64,000 nucleotides of DNA, from assembly GCF_025699485.1 (NCBI RefSeq), contig NZ_JANUXN010000002.1, forward strand, positions 124,001 through 188,000, written 5' to 3'. The DNA comes from Thauera carbonicopians. GTDB taxonomy: Bacteria; Pseudomonadota; Gammaproteobacteria; Burkholderiales; Rhodocyclaceae. This document shows positions 45,354 to 60,554 of this stretch, piece by piece. The position numbers and the translations under genes were made by a program. The notes below the pieces were generated by a model. That model was not told the DNA's origin, searched no databases, and saw only the letters and a program-made list of their open reading frames with translations. Position 1 is the first letter of the stretch; every line of letters begins with the position of its first letter.

Positions 45354-46382
45354 TCAGGTGTTCGACGACAGCGCGTTGGACAGCAGCCGGGCGGTGATGT
45401 CGACGATCGGAATCACGCGATCGTAGGCCATCCGGGTCGGGCCGATGACGCCCACCGAGCCGACGATCTGGCCGTCTACCTCGTAGGGTGCCGTGATCAC
45501 GCTGCAGGCGTCGAGCGGCGCGAGGCCGGATTCGCCGCCGATGAAGATCTGCACCCCGTCGGCCTTGTTCGACAGTTCGAGCAGTTGCACGAGGCTGGTG
45601 CGCTGTTCGAAGAGCTTGAACAGTTCGCGCAGGCGCGACATGTTCGACGACAGGTCCTCGACGTCGAGCAGATTGGTTTCGCCGGAGATGACGTAGCGGG
45701 TGGCCGTTTCTTCCGCGGCGGCGCTGCCGGCATCCACGGTCGCGGTCATCAGTTCGGTCATGTCGCTGCGCAACTGGCGCAGTTCGTCCATGATGCGGCG
45801 GCGGATCTCGTCGAAGGACAGGCCGGCGAAATGCTCGTTCAGGTAGTTCGCGGCGCTGCTCAGCTCGCTGGCGCTGTAGGCGCGGCGGGTCATCAGGATC
45901 CGGTTCTGTACGTCGCCGGCGGTGGTGACGATGATCAGCAGGATGCGGTTTTCGGACAGGCTGATGAATTCGAACTGCCGGATGCGGACGGCGTCCTTGC
46001 GCGGGGCGACGACGATGCCGGCGAACTGGGTGAGGTTCGACAGCAGGTGCGAGGCCGAATTGAGCAGCCGCTGCGGCTGGTCGGGCTGGAGCTGGTCCTT
46101 GAGTTGATGCACCCGTGTGGTGTCGAGCGGCTGGACCGTCAGCAGCGAATCGACGAAGAAACGGTAGCCGCGCGCCGTCGGAATCCGGCCGGCGGAAGTG
46201 TGCGGACTGGCGATCAGGCCGAACTCCTCCAGGTCGCTCATGACGTTGCGTACCGTCGCCGGCGACAGCTCCAGCCCGGAGAAGCGCGACAGCGCACGCG
46301 AGCCGACAGGCTGACCGTCCGCGATATAGCGTTCGATCAGGGTTTTCAGCAGGATCTGGGAGCGAGCGTCTAAGGAGTTCAT
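45354..46382 (-). CDS. hrcA: Heat-shock repressor HrcA
   Basis: HrcA represses groE/dnaK-type genes by binding CIRCE. The 342-residue protein has the winged-helix N-terminus ([24 protein letters not shown] split as [12 protein letters not shown] and [11 protein letters not shown], then [19 protein letters not shown]) and the [18 protein letters not shown] signature. The C-terminal part ends in [18 protein letters not shown]. No CIRCE element is found before it, so it does not seem to control itself through that site. It is upstream of hemH and divergent from nadK. Confidence 0.96.
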   Translation of the reverse strand: MNSLDARSQILLKTLIERYIADGQPVGSRALSRFSGLELSPATVRNVMSDLEEFGLIASPHTSAGRIPTARGYRFFVDSLLTVQPLDTTRVHQLKDQLQPDQPQRLLNSASHLLSNLTQFAGIVVAPRKDAVRIRQFEFISLSENRILLIIVTTAGDVQNRILMTRRAYSASELSSAANYLNEHFAGLSFDEIRRRIMDELRQLRSDMTELMTATVDAGSAAAEETATRYVISGETNLLDVEDLSSNMSRLRELFKLFEQRTSLVQLLELSNKADGVQIFIGGESGLAPLDACSVITAPYEVDGQIVGSVGVIGPTRMAYDRVIPIVDITARLLSNALSSNT

Positions 46383-46514
46383 GGCAGGCGAAGAATATAG
46401 CTCGGATCATCCATCGATGGATATTCCGGATATCTCCCGGTCCCTGCCAGCGGGCTTCGGCGCCGTCGTTCAGTGCTCGCCAAGGTGCTGGCGGGATATG
46501 GTTTAATCCGCGTC

Positions 46515-47399
46515 ATGAGCGCCAAATTCCACAACATCGCCCTCGTGGGCAAGTACCAGAGCCCGGACGTGGCCGAATCGGTCATGGCGATCGCCCGTTT
46601 CCTGCGCGAACGCGGACGCATGGTGTGGATCGAGCAGGGCACGGCGAGTTCCATCGGCGGCGCGGGCGATTTTCCGGTTGCCGGCTATGAGCGCATCGGC
46701 GGCGAAGTCGATCTGGCCGTGGTGGTCGGCGGCGACGGCACCATGCTCCACACCGCCCGCCGCCTGGCCGAGTACGGTGTGCCGCTGGCCGGAGTCAATC
46801 TCGGCCGCCTGGGTTTCCTGACCGACATCGCGCTGAACGACGCCAATGCGCGCCTCGCCGAGATCGTCGAAGGGCGCTTCCGCGAAGAGCTCCGCTTCAT
46901 GCTCGACGCCGAAGTGCTGCGGGGCGGCGAGCGCATCTTCCAGACGCTGGCGCTCAACGACGTCGTCGTCAACAAGGGCGAGCTCGGGCGGATGATCGAA
47001 TTCGAACTGTCGATCGATGGGGAGTACGTCTATTCCCAGCGCTCCGACGGCATGATCGTGTCGACGCCGACGGGCTCCACCGCCTACGCCTTGTCGTCCA
47101 ATGGCCCCATCCTGCATCCGAGCGTCGACGGCATCGCCCTGGTGCCGCTGTGTCCGCACGCGCTGACGGCACGGCCGATCACCCTGCCGGACAGTTGCCG
47201 CATCGACATCGTGCTGCTGCCGCCCCAGGACGCGCGGGTGCATTTCGACGGCCAGGCCCGCTTCGACTTGCGCGCAGGCGACTGCGTGCGCGTGACCCGT
47301 TCGAGGCATGGGCTGAAGCTGCTGCATCCGGAGAGCTACAGCTATTTCGCCATGCTGCGCGAAAAGCTCCACTGGAGCACGCCGCCGCGGCACGACTGA
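46515..47399 (+). CDS. nadK: NAD kinase
   Basis: NadK makes NADP+ from NAD+ and ATP. The 294-residue protein from MSAKFHNIALVG has the GGDGT motif (VVVGGDGTMLHTAR), LGRLGFLTDI, NDVVVNKGELGRMIE, and the STPTGSTAYALSSNGPI signature (split: STPTGSTAY, SNGPI). An ATG 14 codons upstream is open but has no homology. It is followed by recN after 66 bases. Confidence 0.97.
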   Translation: MSAKFHNIALVGKYQSPDVAESVMAIARFLRERGRMVWIEQGTASSIGGAGDFPVAGYERIGGEVDLAVVVGGDGTMLHTARRLAEYGVPLAGVNLGRLGFLTDIALNDANARLAEIVEGRFREELRFMLDAEVLRGGERIFQTLALNDVVVNKGELGRMIEFELSIDGEYVYSQRSDGMIVSTPTGSTAYALSSNGPILHPSVDGIALVPLCPHALTARPITLPDSCRIDIVLLPPQDARVHFDGQARFDLRAGDCVRVTRSRHGLKLLHPESYSYFAMLREKLHWSTPPRHD

Positions 47400-47465
47400 C
47401 GCCGGCTCCACGCCCCGACCGCTGCCAACCGAGCACCGTTTTCCTCCATCCCTCATTGACCTGCC

Positions 47466-49130
47466 ATGCTGAGAAGCCTGTCCATCCGCGACTTCGTCAT
47501 CGTCGACCATCTCGAACTCGAATTCGACAAGGGTTTTGGTGCGCTGACCGGAGAAACCGGCGCCGGCAAGTCGATCCTGCTCGATGCGCTCGGACTCGCG
47601 CTGGGCGGGCGAGGAGAGGCGGGCATGGTCCGCCGCGATCGCGAGCGGGCCGACGTGGTTGCCGAATTCGATCTGCCGGACGGCGGCGGCTTGCGCGCCT
47701 GGCTGGCCGAGCAGGAACTGCCGGCCGAGGACGGGACCGTGCTGCTGCGTCGCACCATCGACAGCAGCGGACGTGGCCGGGCCTGGATCAACGGCACCAG
47801 CGTGACGCTTGCGCAATTGCGCACGGCCAGCGACTGGCTGGCCGACATCCATGGCCAGCATGCCCACCATGCCTTGCTGAAGCCCGAAACGCAGCGCCAG
47901 TTGCTCGATGCGCATGCCGGTGCCCAGGGCCTGGCTGCCGATGTCGCCGAGCGCTATCGGGCCTGGCAGCACATCCTTCGCCTGCGGCACGAGGCCGAAG
48001 CCGATTCGGCCAGTTCGGCGCGCGAGCGTGAACTGCTCGCATGGCAGATCGGCGAGCTTCGGGAGCTCGGCTTCGATGCGGCGGAGTGGGCCGAACTGAA
48101 CGTCGAGCACGGCCGCCTCGCACATGCCGCGGGCCTGATGGAAGGCGCGGACGAGACCCTGGCGGCCCTCGGCGAAGGCGACGTAGCGGTGTGCTCGATC
48201 CTGCGCCACCTCGATGGCCGCCTGGCCGCGCTGGCCGACATCGACCCGGCGCTGGCCGATGTGCGGGAGCTGCTGTCGTCGGCGGCGATCCAGGCGGACG
48301 AAGCCCTGCATGCCTTGCGCCGCTATCGCGACCGGCTCGACCTCGATCCGCAGCGGCTGGCCGAGATCGAAGGACGGATCGCGGCCGTCACCGATGTCGC
48401 ACGCAAGTACCGCGTCGCGGTGGATGAACTGCCCGAGCTGCTGGCGCAGTGGCAGGCCCGGCTCGATACCCTGGAGGCAACGGCCGATCCGGCGCGGCTG
48501 GCCGCCGACGAAGCGCGCGCGAGGAAGGCCTTCGACGAGGCGGCGGCGGCGCTGTCCGCCGCCCGCCGTCCGGCCGCCGAAGCCTTGTCGGCGACGATCA
48601 CCGACGCCATGCAGACGCTGGCGATGGCGGGCGGGCGTTTCGAAGTGGCGCTGGAAGCCTGCGAGCCGTCGTCGAATGGCGTCGAGACCGTCGAGTTCCG
48701 CGTCGCCGCCAACCCGGGGCAGGCCTTGCGCAGCCTGGCCAAAGTCGCTTCAGGTGGTGAGCTTTCGCGTATCGGGCTGGCGATCCAGGTCATGACCAGC
48801 CGTTCGAGCGATACGCCGACCCTGATCTTCGACGAGGTCGATGTTGGCATCGGTGGCCGTGTGGCCGAGATCGTCGGCAAGCTGCTGGCGAAGCTCGGCG
48901 AAGACCGGCAGGTGATGTGCGTGACGCACCTGCCGCAGGTCGCCGCCTGCGCCGACTGGCAGTGGCGCATCGCCAAGCGGGAGCAGGCGGGCGAGACTTT
49001 GAGCGAAGTGCAGGCGCTGGATCAGGCCGGGCGCGTCGAGGAGATCGCACGCATGCTCGGCGGCGTGAACATCACGGCGACGACGCGCGAACATGCGGCG
49101 GAAATGCTGGGCTTCGCCCCGGGAAAGTAG
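47466..49130 (+). CDS. recN: DNA repair protein RecN
   Basis: RecN is an SMC-like ATPase of double-strand break repair. The 554-residue protein has the N-terminal Walker A TGETGAGKSILLDAL, an arginine-finger-like region, two coiled-coil arms (about 150-230 and 260-370), and the C-terminal ABC signature VASGGELSRIGLAI, Walker B TLIFDEVDVGIGG, and VTHLPQVAA. I found no LexA box in the 66 bases before it, so SOS control would have to come from upstream of nadK or be absent. Confidence 0.97.
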   Translation: MLRSLSIRDFVIVDHLELEFDKGFGALTGETGAGKSILLDALGLALGGRGEAGMVRRDRERADVVAEFDLPDGGGLRAWLAEQELPAEDGTVLLRRTIDSSGRGRAWINGTSVTLAQLRTASDWLADIHGQHAHHALLKPETQRQLLDAHAGAQGLAADVAERYRAWQHILRLRHEAEADSASSARERELLAWQIGELRELGFDAAEWAELNVEHGRLAHAAGLMEGADETLAALGEGDVAVCSILRHLDGRLAALADIDPALADVRELLSSAAIQADEALHALRRYRDRLDLDPQRLAEIEGRIAAVTDVARKYRVAVDELPELLAQWQARLDTLEATADPARLAADEARARKAFDEAAAALSAARRPAAEALSATITDAMQTLAMAGGRFEVALEACEPSSNGVETVEFRVAANPGQALRSLAKVASGGELSRIGLAIQVMTSRSSDTPTLIFDEVDVGIGGRVAEIVGKLLAKLGEDRQVMCVTHLPQVAACADWQWRIAKREQAGETLSEVQALDQAGRVEEIARMLGGVNITATTREHAAEMLGFAPGK

Positions 49131-49285
49131 CTTGCGGTAGGTTCGCGGCCGTTGGTGGCAGGCCAATGGCGGGCTCGCGGCAAGGCGAGCCCTGATGGGA
49201 ACGGGGCAGATTCCCGTGCAGCCCCGATGGGGGACGGGGCCGCCTGCCTCGCGAGGGGCTGCGGCCCGCGAGGCTCTTCAGGGCC

Positions 49286-49729
49286 TTACGATTCCTTTTG
49301 CGCCTGGCCGCTCGGACAGTCTTCCTTCATGCAGTCGCCGTAGAGGTAGAGCGCGTGCTCACGCAGCTTGAAGCCGCGCTCCTGGGCGATCGCATTCTGT
49401 CGCTTCTCGATCTCGGGGTCGAAAAACTCTTCGACCCTGCCGCATTGCACGCACACCAGGTGGTCGTGGTGGCCGCCTTCGTTGAGCTCGAAGACCGCCT
49501 TGCCGGACTCGAAATAATGGCGTTCCAGCAGGCCGGCCTGTTCGAACTGGGTGAGCACGCGATATACGGTTGCCAGGCCAATGTCCATGCCGTCGTTCAT
49601 CAATGCGCGATAAACGTCTTCGGCGGTCAGATGGCGCTGACCCGAGTGCTGGAAGAGATCGAGAATCTTCAGGCGAGGATAGGTTGCCTTCAGGCCGATG
49701 CTCTTCAGGTTTTTTGAATTGTCGGGCAT
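49286..49729 (-). CDS. fur: Ferric uptake regulator Fur
   Basis: Fur is the Fe2+-dependent repressor of iron genes. The 147-residue protein starts [20 protein letters not shown]. The winged helix (to about 85) contains [20 protein letters not shown]. Metal ligands appear in [14 protein letters not shown] and the C-terminal CMKEDC pair. The open frame extends 62 codons upstream without homology, and this ATG is the standard start. It is divergent from bamE, the common arrangement in this group. Confidence 0.97.
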   Translation of the reverse strand: MPDNSKNLKSIGLKATYPRLKILDLFQHSGQRHLTAEDVYRALMNDGMDIGLATVYRVLTQFEQAGLLERHYFESGKAVFELNEGGHHDHLVCVQCGRVEEFFDPEIEKRQNAIAQERGFKLREHALYLYGDCMKEDCPSGQAQKES

Positions 49730-49913
49730 GAGTCTTCGGGAAAAAAGGCCGTGTGGAGGGCCGGTTGAATGGTGGCAAGCCGCCAGTATGGTGCAGTGCG
49801 CCGTGCCTAGCAGCCCTATGTTATATTTTTTGCCCTTTCCTGAGAACCGCGCACCTCGCTCGTGCGCCAACTCCTCCACGCTCTTCCTACGGGATTTTCC
49901 CCCCAAGATCCAC

Positions 49914-50318
49914 ATGCGCTCCTATTTCCCCGCGGCGATCCTCGCCACCAGCCTGCTCGCAGGCTGCTCTTTCGATTCCATCGTCGGTGTGGTCGATCCT
50001 TACCGGATCGATGTGCGCCAGGGCAATTACGTGGATCAGGACATGGTGTCCCAGCTCAAGCGCGGCATGACGCGCGAGCAGGTGCGCTTCGTGCTCGGTT
50101 CGCCGCTGGTGGTCGACATGTTCCGCAGGGACCGCTGGGATTACGTCTATCGCTACAAGCCGGGTTCCGGAGAAGCCGAGCAGCGGGTGATTTCGGTCTT
50201 CTTCGTCGACGATCTGCTGGATCACGTCACGGGCGACGTCCAGGGCGGCAGCGGCGAGGCCGCGGCCCCGGCCGAACGCAGCCGGGTCATCGAGATTCCG
50301 CCGGCGACGGATGACTGA
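49914..50318 (+). CDS. bamE: Outer membrane assembly lipoprotein BamE
   Basis: BamE (SmpA) supports the BAM complex that folds outer membrane proteins. The 134-residue protein has a lipoprotein signal with lipobox LLAGC (Cys18). The SmpA/OmlA domain shows [36 protein letters not shown] and [11 protein letters not shown]. The C-terminal tail is short and Ala/Glu-rich. It is followed by dapB after 63 bases. Confidence 0.95.
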   Translation: MRSYFPAAILATSLLAGCSFDSIVGVVDPYRIDVRQGNYVDQDMVSQLKRGMTREQVRFVLGSPLVVDMFRRDRWDYVYRYKPGSGEAEQRVISVFFVDDLLDHVTGDVQGGSGEAAAPAERSRVIEIPPATDD

Positions 50319-50372
50319 GCGCGGCGACCGGGTTTGAGCACGCCGCCGCTGGCGGCGCAAGGTATTTTTTGA

Positions 50373-51188
<816 letters not shown>

Positions 51189-51274
51189 GGCAGGCATGGA
51201 CGACGGCCGCAGGCAAGGGTGGATGCCTGGCCGGCAGCAGCGGGGATGTGCGAGGCGTCTGCCGCTTTCCCCGT

Positions 51275-51303
51275 TTGCCTTCGAAGGGCCGAAAATATAC
51301 AAT
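51275..51303 (+). promoter_or_regulatory. Sigma70-type promoter of carAB
   Basis: TTGCCT (51275-51280) and TACAAT (51298-51303) are 17 bases apart. Transcription would start near 51310, giving a leader of about 105 bases before carA. Confidence 0.75.
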
Positions 51304-51317
51304 TCAACGGTTTATCC

Positions 51318-51352
51318 AGCGGGATCGGCCCAGAGGCTCGTCCCGCTTTTTT
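51318..51352 (+). terminator. Leader terminator/attenuator of carAB
   Basis: AGCGGGA (51318-51324) and TCCCGCT (51341-51347) pair around an inner GGCC-CAGA-GGCT hairpin, followed directly by TTTTT. It begins only about 8 bases after the predicted transcription start and ends 62 bases before the carA GTG, so it can only act inside the carA leader. Confidence 0.8.
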
Positions 51353-51414
51353 GCACATATCCGGGGCGCGGCCGTTCGCCAGCCCCTGCTCATAGCTGAA
51401 TCCAGGAGTTTTTT

Positions 51415-52557
51415 GTGAGTGCATACCCGCCCGCCCTTCTTGCGCTTGCCGACGGGACAGTCTTCCATGGCAAGGGTATCGGTGCGGTAGGCAGCACGGT
51501 TGGCGAGGTGGTGTTCAACACCTCGATGTCCGGTTATCAGGAAATCCTGACTGACCCGAGCTATTCGCGCCAGATCGTCACGCTGACCTATCCCCACATC
51601 GGCAACACCGGCGTCAACCTCGAGGACGTCGAGGCCACCCGCGCACATGCCGCCGGGCTGGTGATCCGCGACCTGCCGATCCTGCCGTCCAACTTCCGCA
51701 TGAGCCAGCGGCTCGACGCCTATCTGCGCGCCGAGAACGTGGTCGCGATCGCCGGTCTGGATACCCGCAAGCTGACCCGTATCCTGCGCGAGAAAGGCGC
51801 CCAGGCAGGCTGCATCGTCACCGCCGCCGAAGGCGAGAAGCTCGACGCCGAAGCCGCCGTCGCCCAGGCGCGCGCCTTCCCGGGGCTGGCCGGCATGGAC
51901 CTGGCCAAGGTCGTCAGCGTCACCGAGCCCTACGAATGGAAGCAGGCCGAATGGAAGCTCGGCGAGGGCTACACCGAGCAGACCGCGCCGCGCTTCCACG
52001 TCGTCGCCTACGACTACGGCGTCAAGCTCAACATCCTGCGCATGCTGGCCGAGCGCGGCTGCCGCCTGACCGTGGTGCCGGCGCAGACGCCCGCCAAGGA
52101 CGTGCTGGCGCTCAAACCCGACGGCGTGTTCCTGTCCAACGGCCCGGGCGACCCCGACGCCTGCGACTACGCGATCGAGGCCATCGGCGAGATCCTCGCC
52201 AGCCGCACGCCGACCTTCGGCATCTGCCTCGGCCACCAGTTGCTGGCACTGGTGTCGGGGGCGAAGACCATGAAGATGGGCACCGGCCATCACGGCGCCA
52301 ACCATCCGGTCAAGGACCTCGACACCGGCAAGGTGCTGATCACCAGCCAGAACCACGGCTTCGCCGTCGATCCTGCGACGCTGCCGGCCAATCTGCGCGT
52401 CACCCACGTGTCGCTGTTCGACGGCACCAACCAGGGCATCGAGCGCACCGACGTGCCGGCCTTCTCCTTCCAGGGCCACCCGGAAGCGAGCCCGGGGCCG
52501 CATGACGTCGCCTACCTGTTCGACCGCTTCATCAAGCTGATGGAAGCGGCCAAGTAA
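51415..52557 (+). CDS. carA: Carbamoyl phosphate synthetase small subunit
   Basis: CarA hydrolyses glutamine and channels ammonia to CarB for arginine and pyrimidine synthesis. The 380-residue protein starts at GTG after an AGGAG site. It has the N-terminal [17 protein letters not shown], and the class I glutamine amidotransferase domain with the nucleophile in [22 protein letters not shown] and the catalytic [11 protein letters not shown] (His, Glu). It is followed by carB after 96 bases. Confidence 0.97.
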   Translation: MSAYPPALLALADGTVFHGKGIGAVGSTVGEVVFNTSMSGYQEILTDPSYSRQIVTLTYPHIGNTGVNLEDVEATRAHAAGLVIRDLPILPSNFRMSQRLDAYLRAENVVAIAGLDTRKLTRILREKGAQAGCIVTAAEGEKLDAEAAVAQARAFPGLAGMDLAKVVSVTEPYEWKQAEWKLGEGYTEQTAPRFHVVAYDYGVKLNILRMLAERGCRLTVVPAQTPAKDVLALKPDGVFLSNGPGDPDACDYAIEAIGEILASRTPTFGICLGHQLLALVSGAKTMKMGTGHHGANHPVKDLDTGKVLITSQNHGFAVDPATLPANLRVTHVSLFDGTNQGIERTDVPAFSFQGHPEASPGPHDVAYLFDRFIKLMEAAK

Positions 52558-52653
52558 TACGGCTCGAGGCGGCCGCCGGGATCGTCCCCGCGGCGCCCTC
52601 ACTGTTCGACGCCGGCGCCCTCCGCCGGGTCAAGGAATCATCGAGGCAAGACA

Positions 52654-55880
<3,227 letters not shown>

Positions 55881-55884
<4 letters not shown>

Positions 55885-56357
55885 ACAAGATTCCGCTGAC
55901 CGTCGCCGGCGCGGAGAAGCTGCGCGAGGAGCTCCACCGTCTGAAGACGGTGGAGCGTCCTAGCGTCATTGCTGCGATCGCCGAAGCACGCTCGCACGGC
56001 GATCTGTCCGAAAACGCCGAGTACGATGCCGCCAAGGAGCGCCAGGGCTTCATCGAAGGGCGCATCATGGAAGTCGAGGGCAAGCTGTCGCATGCCCAGA
56101 TCATCGATCCCAAGCTGCTCGACGCGGATGGGCGCTGTGTGTTCGCTTCGACCGTGGAGCTCGAGGATCTCGACGCCGGCCAGGTGGTGACCTACCAGAT
56201 CGTTGGTGAGGACGAGGCCGACATCAAGGAAGGCAAGATCTCGGTGAGCTCGCCGATCGCGCGTGCGCTGATCGGCAAGTACGCCGGCGACATCGCCGAA
56301 GTGCAGGCGCCGGGCGGCGTGCGCGAGTACGAAATCCTGGACGTGCGCTACGAGTGA
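55881..56357 (+). CDS. greA: Transcription elongation factor GreA
   Basis: GreA stimulates transcript cleavage in backtracked RNA polymerase. The 158-residue protein starts [18 protein letters not shown]. The N-terminal coiled coil carries the acidic tip [16 protein letters not shown], which reaches the active site. The C-terminal domain has [14 protein letters not shown] and a tail ending [10 protein letters not shown]. It overlaps carB by 4 bases, so it is translated with it. Confidence 0.97.
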
Positions 56358-56426
56358 GGGGAGATGGAGGCGGTCTTGCGGCCGCCCCCTCGGCTTGGCC
56401 CTTGCGTCCGTACGGTCGGATCGGGC

Positions 56427-56882
56427 TCAGCGGCCGCGGCTGCTCTTTGCTGGTCCCCGGCTGGACGGGGTGCGTGCAGGGGAGCGGCGGGATTCGGCGC
56501 TTGCCTTCGCCAGTGCGGCACGGCGAGCGGCTGCCGCGAACGCCGCGGCCGATTTCGCCGTGGAGGCGCGCGCAGTGTTTTTCGGTGCGGTGGGCGCTGC
56601 AGCCTTTTCCTCGCGCCGTTCGCGCCAGACGACGAGAATGTTGCCGATGTGCTGGACCGGCGCTGCATCGAGGGCTTCGCACAATTCCTTCATCAACTCG
56701 TCGCGCTGCTCCCGTTCGGCGCCCTGGACTTTCACCTTGATGAGTTCGTGGGCCTGCAGCGAGCGCTCGATTTCGGCGAGAACGGCAGGTGCGAGTCCGT
56801 TGCCGGCGATCGTGACGACGGGGTTGAGATGATGGGCTCGGGCGCGCAGGTCGCGGCGCTGAACCGGGGTGAGTTCGACCAT
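56427..56882 (-). CDS. yhbY: YhbY/CRS1-type RNA-binding protein
   Basis: The first 95 residues form a CRM (YhbY) domain: LTPVQRRDLRARAHHLNPVV, TIAGNGLAPAVLAEIE, LIKVKV, and IGNILVVWRE. YhbY binds pre-50S particles. The last 55 residues are an Ala/Arg/Ser/Lys-rich tail absent from the E. coli protein (97 residues), probably disordered and RNA-binding. It is divergent from rlmE, as in other proteobacteria, with 90 bases between. Confidence 0.93.
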   Translation of the reverse strand: MVELTPVQRRDLRARAHHLNPVVTIAGNGLAPAVLAEIERSLQAHELIKVKVQGAEREQRDELMKELCEALDAAPVQHIGNILVVWRERREEKAAAPTAPKNTARASTAKSAAAFAAAARRAALAKASAESRRSPARTPSSRGPAKSSRGR

Positions 56883-56972
56883 TGGATGTCTCTGGATGCT
56901 TGAAGCTTCGGGCCCGCGATTCTACTCCTACTCTGATGGGGACGGCTTTCTGAGCGACGTCTTTCCAAGCCG

Positions 56973-57593
56973 ATGAAAAAGAACAAGACAAGCCGTGCCT
57001 GGGTGCACGACCACGTGAACGATCCCTACGTCCAGCGCGCCCAAGCCGACGGCTATCGCGCGCGCGCGGCCTACAAGCTGCTGGAGGTCGACGAGCGCGA
57101 CCATCTGCTGAAGCCGGGTGCGGTGGTGGTCGATCTCGGTTCGACGCCCGGCTCGTGGTGCCAGGTCGCGGTCAAGCGCTGCGGACCGAAGGGGCGGGTG
57201 TTCGCGCTCGACATCCTGCCGATGGAAGCCGTGCCCGGGGTGGATTTCCTGCATGGCGACTTCACCGAAGACGCGGTGCTGGAGGCGCTCGAAGCCCGGC
57301 TCGACGGGGCGAAAGTCGATGTCGTGCTGTCGGACATGGCGCCGAACCTGAGCGGTGTGGCGGCGGTCGATCAGGCGCGCTCGATCCATCTGTGCGAACT
57401 GGCGCTCGATTTCGCCGTGCGCCACCTGAAGCCGGGCGGGCAATTCCTCGTCAAGGTCTTTCAGGGCGAGGGTTTCATGGACTATCGCAAGCAGATGGAA
57501 GCCGCATTCTCATCGGTCCAGGTGCGCAAGCCGAAGGCCTCGCGTGACCGCAGCGCCGAAGTCTATCTGCTGGGCAAGGGGCTGCGTACTTGA
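56973..57593 (+). CDS. rlmE: 23S rRNA 2'-O-ribose methyltransferase RlmE
   Basis: RlmE (FtsJ) methylates U2552 of 23S rRNA. The 206-residue protein has [13 protein letters not shown] (catalytic Lys), SAM motif [15 protein letters not shown] (usually LGAAPGGWS; here STPG), [10 protein letters not shown] with catalytic Asp, VKVFQGEGF with Lys, and [11 protein letters not shown] with Glu. It precedes ftsH, the classical rrmJ-ftsH order. Confidence 0.96.
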   Translation: MKKNKTSRAWVHDHVNDPYVQRAQADGYRARAAYKLLEVDERDHLLKPGAVVVDLGSTPGSWCQVAVKRCGPKGRVFALDILPMEAVPGVDFLHGDFTEDAVLEALEARLDGAKVDVVLSDMAPNLSGVAAVDQARSIHLCELALDFAVRHLKPGGQFLVKVFQGEGFMDYRKQMEAAFSSVQVRKPKASRDRSAEVYLLGKGLRT

Positions 57594-57632
57594 GCGTGTC
57601 CGTGATTGAGCCGGGTAATCGTTGCCATTGGT

Positions 57633-57661
57633 TTGCCCGGGGGAACGTTCGGCACTAGAAT
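57633..57661 (+). promoter_or_regulatory. Sigma70-type promoter before ftsH
   Basis: TTGCCC (57633-57638) and TAGAAT (57656-57661) are 17 bases apart, in the 114-base gap between rlmE and ftsH. I see no good sigma32 match (CTTGAAA...CCCCAT). Confidence 0.65.
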
Positions 57662-57707
57662 CGGTCAGTCGCGTACATGGCCGCAATGGCTTTTGAGGAA
57701 CGGAACG

Positions 57708-59600
<1,893 letters not shown>

Positions 59601-59625
59601 TGGCCTCAGCCTGATCCTCGAAACC

Positions 59626-59657
59626 CGACGGGCCGGACTTCCGGCCCGTTTTCTTTG
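59626..59657 (+). terminator. Intrinsic terminator after ftsH
   Basis: ACGGGCCGG (59628-59636) and CCGGCCCGT (59641-59649) form a perfect 9-bp stem with a 4-base loop, followed by TTTTC. It lies between ftsH and folP, so folP needs read-through or another promoter. Confidence 0.9.
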
Positions 59658-59667
59658 GTGAGCAAGC

Positions 59668-60498
59668 ATGTCGATCGTTCAGTGCGGACGTTTCCGCCTC
59701 GACCTTTCCCGGCCGCGGGTGATGGCGATCATCAACCTGACGGACGATTCCTTCAGCGGCGATGGCCTTCGGGGGGATGTGTCCGCAGCCCTGACATCCG
59801 CGGAGCAGGCGCTCGACCAGGGCGCCGACATGCTGGACATCGGCGCGGAGTCGTCGCGCCCGGGGGCGGAACCCGCGCCGGAGGAGCTGGAGCGGGAGCG
59901 CGTGCTGAGTTTCATCGAGCAGGCCCGTGGCTGGAACGTCCCGCTGTCCGTCGACACGATGAAGCCGGCGGTGATGCGGGCGGCCCTCGAAGCCGGCGCC
60001 GACATGATCAACGACATCAACGCGTTTTGCGCGCCCGGGGCGATCGAGGCCGTCGTCGGCAGCCAGGCTGGCTTGTGCGTCATGCACATGCAGGGAGAGC
60101 CGCGCACGATGCAGCACGATCCCCGCTACGACGACGTGGTCGATGAGGTCAGGCGCTTCCTCGGCCAGCGCGTGCAGGCGCTGCAGGCGGCCGGTGTGGC
60201 GAGCGAGCGGATCGTGCTCGATCCGGGCTTCGGTTTCGGCAAGCGGGTCGAACACAACTATGCCTTGCTGCGCGAGCTGGAGCATTTTTGCGCGGATGGT
60301 TTTGCGGTGCTGGCCGGCCTGTCGCGCAAATCGATGCTGGGCGCGGTGACGGGCCGCGGCGTCGCGGAGCGGATGCCGGCGAGCGTCGCCGCGGCCCTGA
60401 TTGCCGTGCAGCGCGGCGCGAGCATCGTGCGTGTCCATGACGTGGGGCCGACCTGCGATGCGATCAGGATCTGGCATGCAGTGCGTGGCATGTCCTGA
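59668..60498 (+). CDS. folP: Dihydropteroate synthase
   Basis: FolP joins pterin pyrophosphate and p-aminobenzoate, and is the sulfonamide target. The 276-residue protein shows VMAIINLTDDSFSGDG (usually NVTPDSFSDGG; here the TP is TD), DIGAESSRPGAE, VDTMKPAV, INDINAF, VMHMQGEPRTMQ, and LDPGFGFGKR. It follows ftsH and precedes glmM, the common order. The N-terminal pterin loop variants are slight departures from the E. coli sequence. Confidence 0.95.
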   Translation: MSIVQCGRFRLDLSRPRVMAIINLTDDSFSGDGLRGDVSAALTSAEQALDQGADMLDIGAESSRPGAEPAPEELERERVLSFIEQARGWNVPLSVDTMKPAVMRAALEAGADMINDINAFCAPGAIEAVVGSQAGLCVMHMQGEPRTMQHDPRYDDVVDEVRRFLGQRVQALQAAGVASERIVLDPGFGFGKRVEHNYALLRELEHFCADGFAVLAGLSRKSMLGAVTGRGVAERMPASVAAALIAVQRGASIVRVHDVGPTCDAIRIWHAVRGMS

Positions 60499-60554
60499 GC
60501 GATCGCCTGCGTCCGGTGTCATAATCCGTGCTTTGTGAATCAGCCGGAGTGATG

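Noticed and set aside
46383-46514. CIRCE element expected near hrcA
   Set aside because: No TTAGCACTC-N9-GAGTGCTAA-like repeat is present on either strand.
47400-47465. LexA box upstream of recN
   Set aside because: recN is often SOS-controlled, but no CTGT-N8-ACAG or close variant is in the gap.
49246-49274. GC-rich hairpin between recN and fur as a bidirectional terminator
   Set aside because: An 8-bp stem is present, but there is no T-tract on either side.
49730-49913. Fur box between fur and bamE
   Set aside because: There is an AT-rich patch near 49820-49835, but no convincing GATAAT-type repeat.
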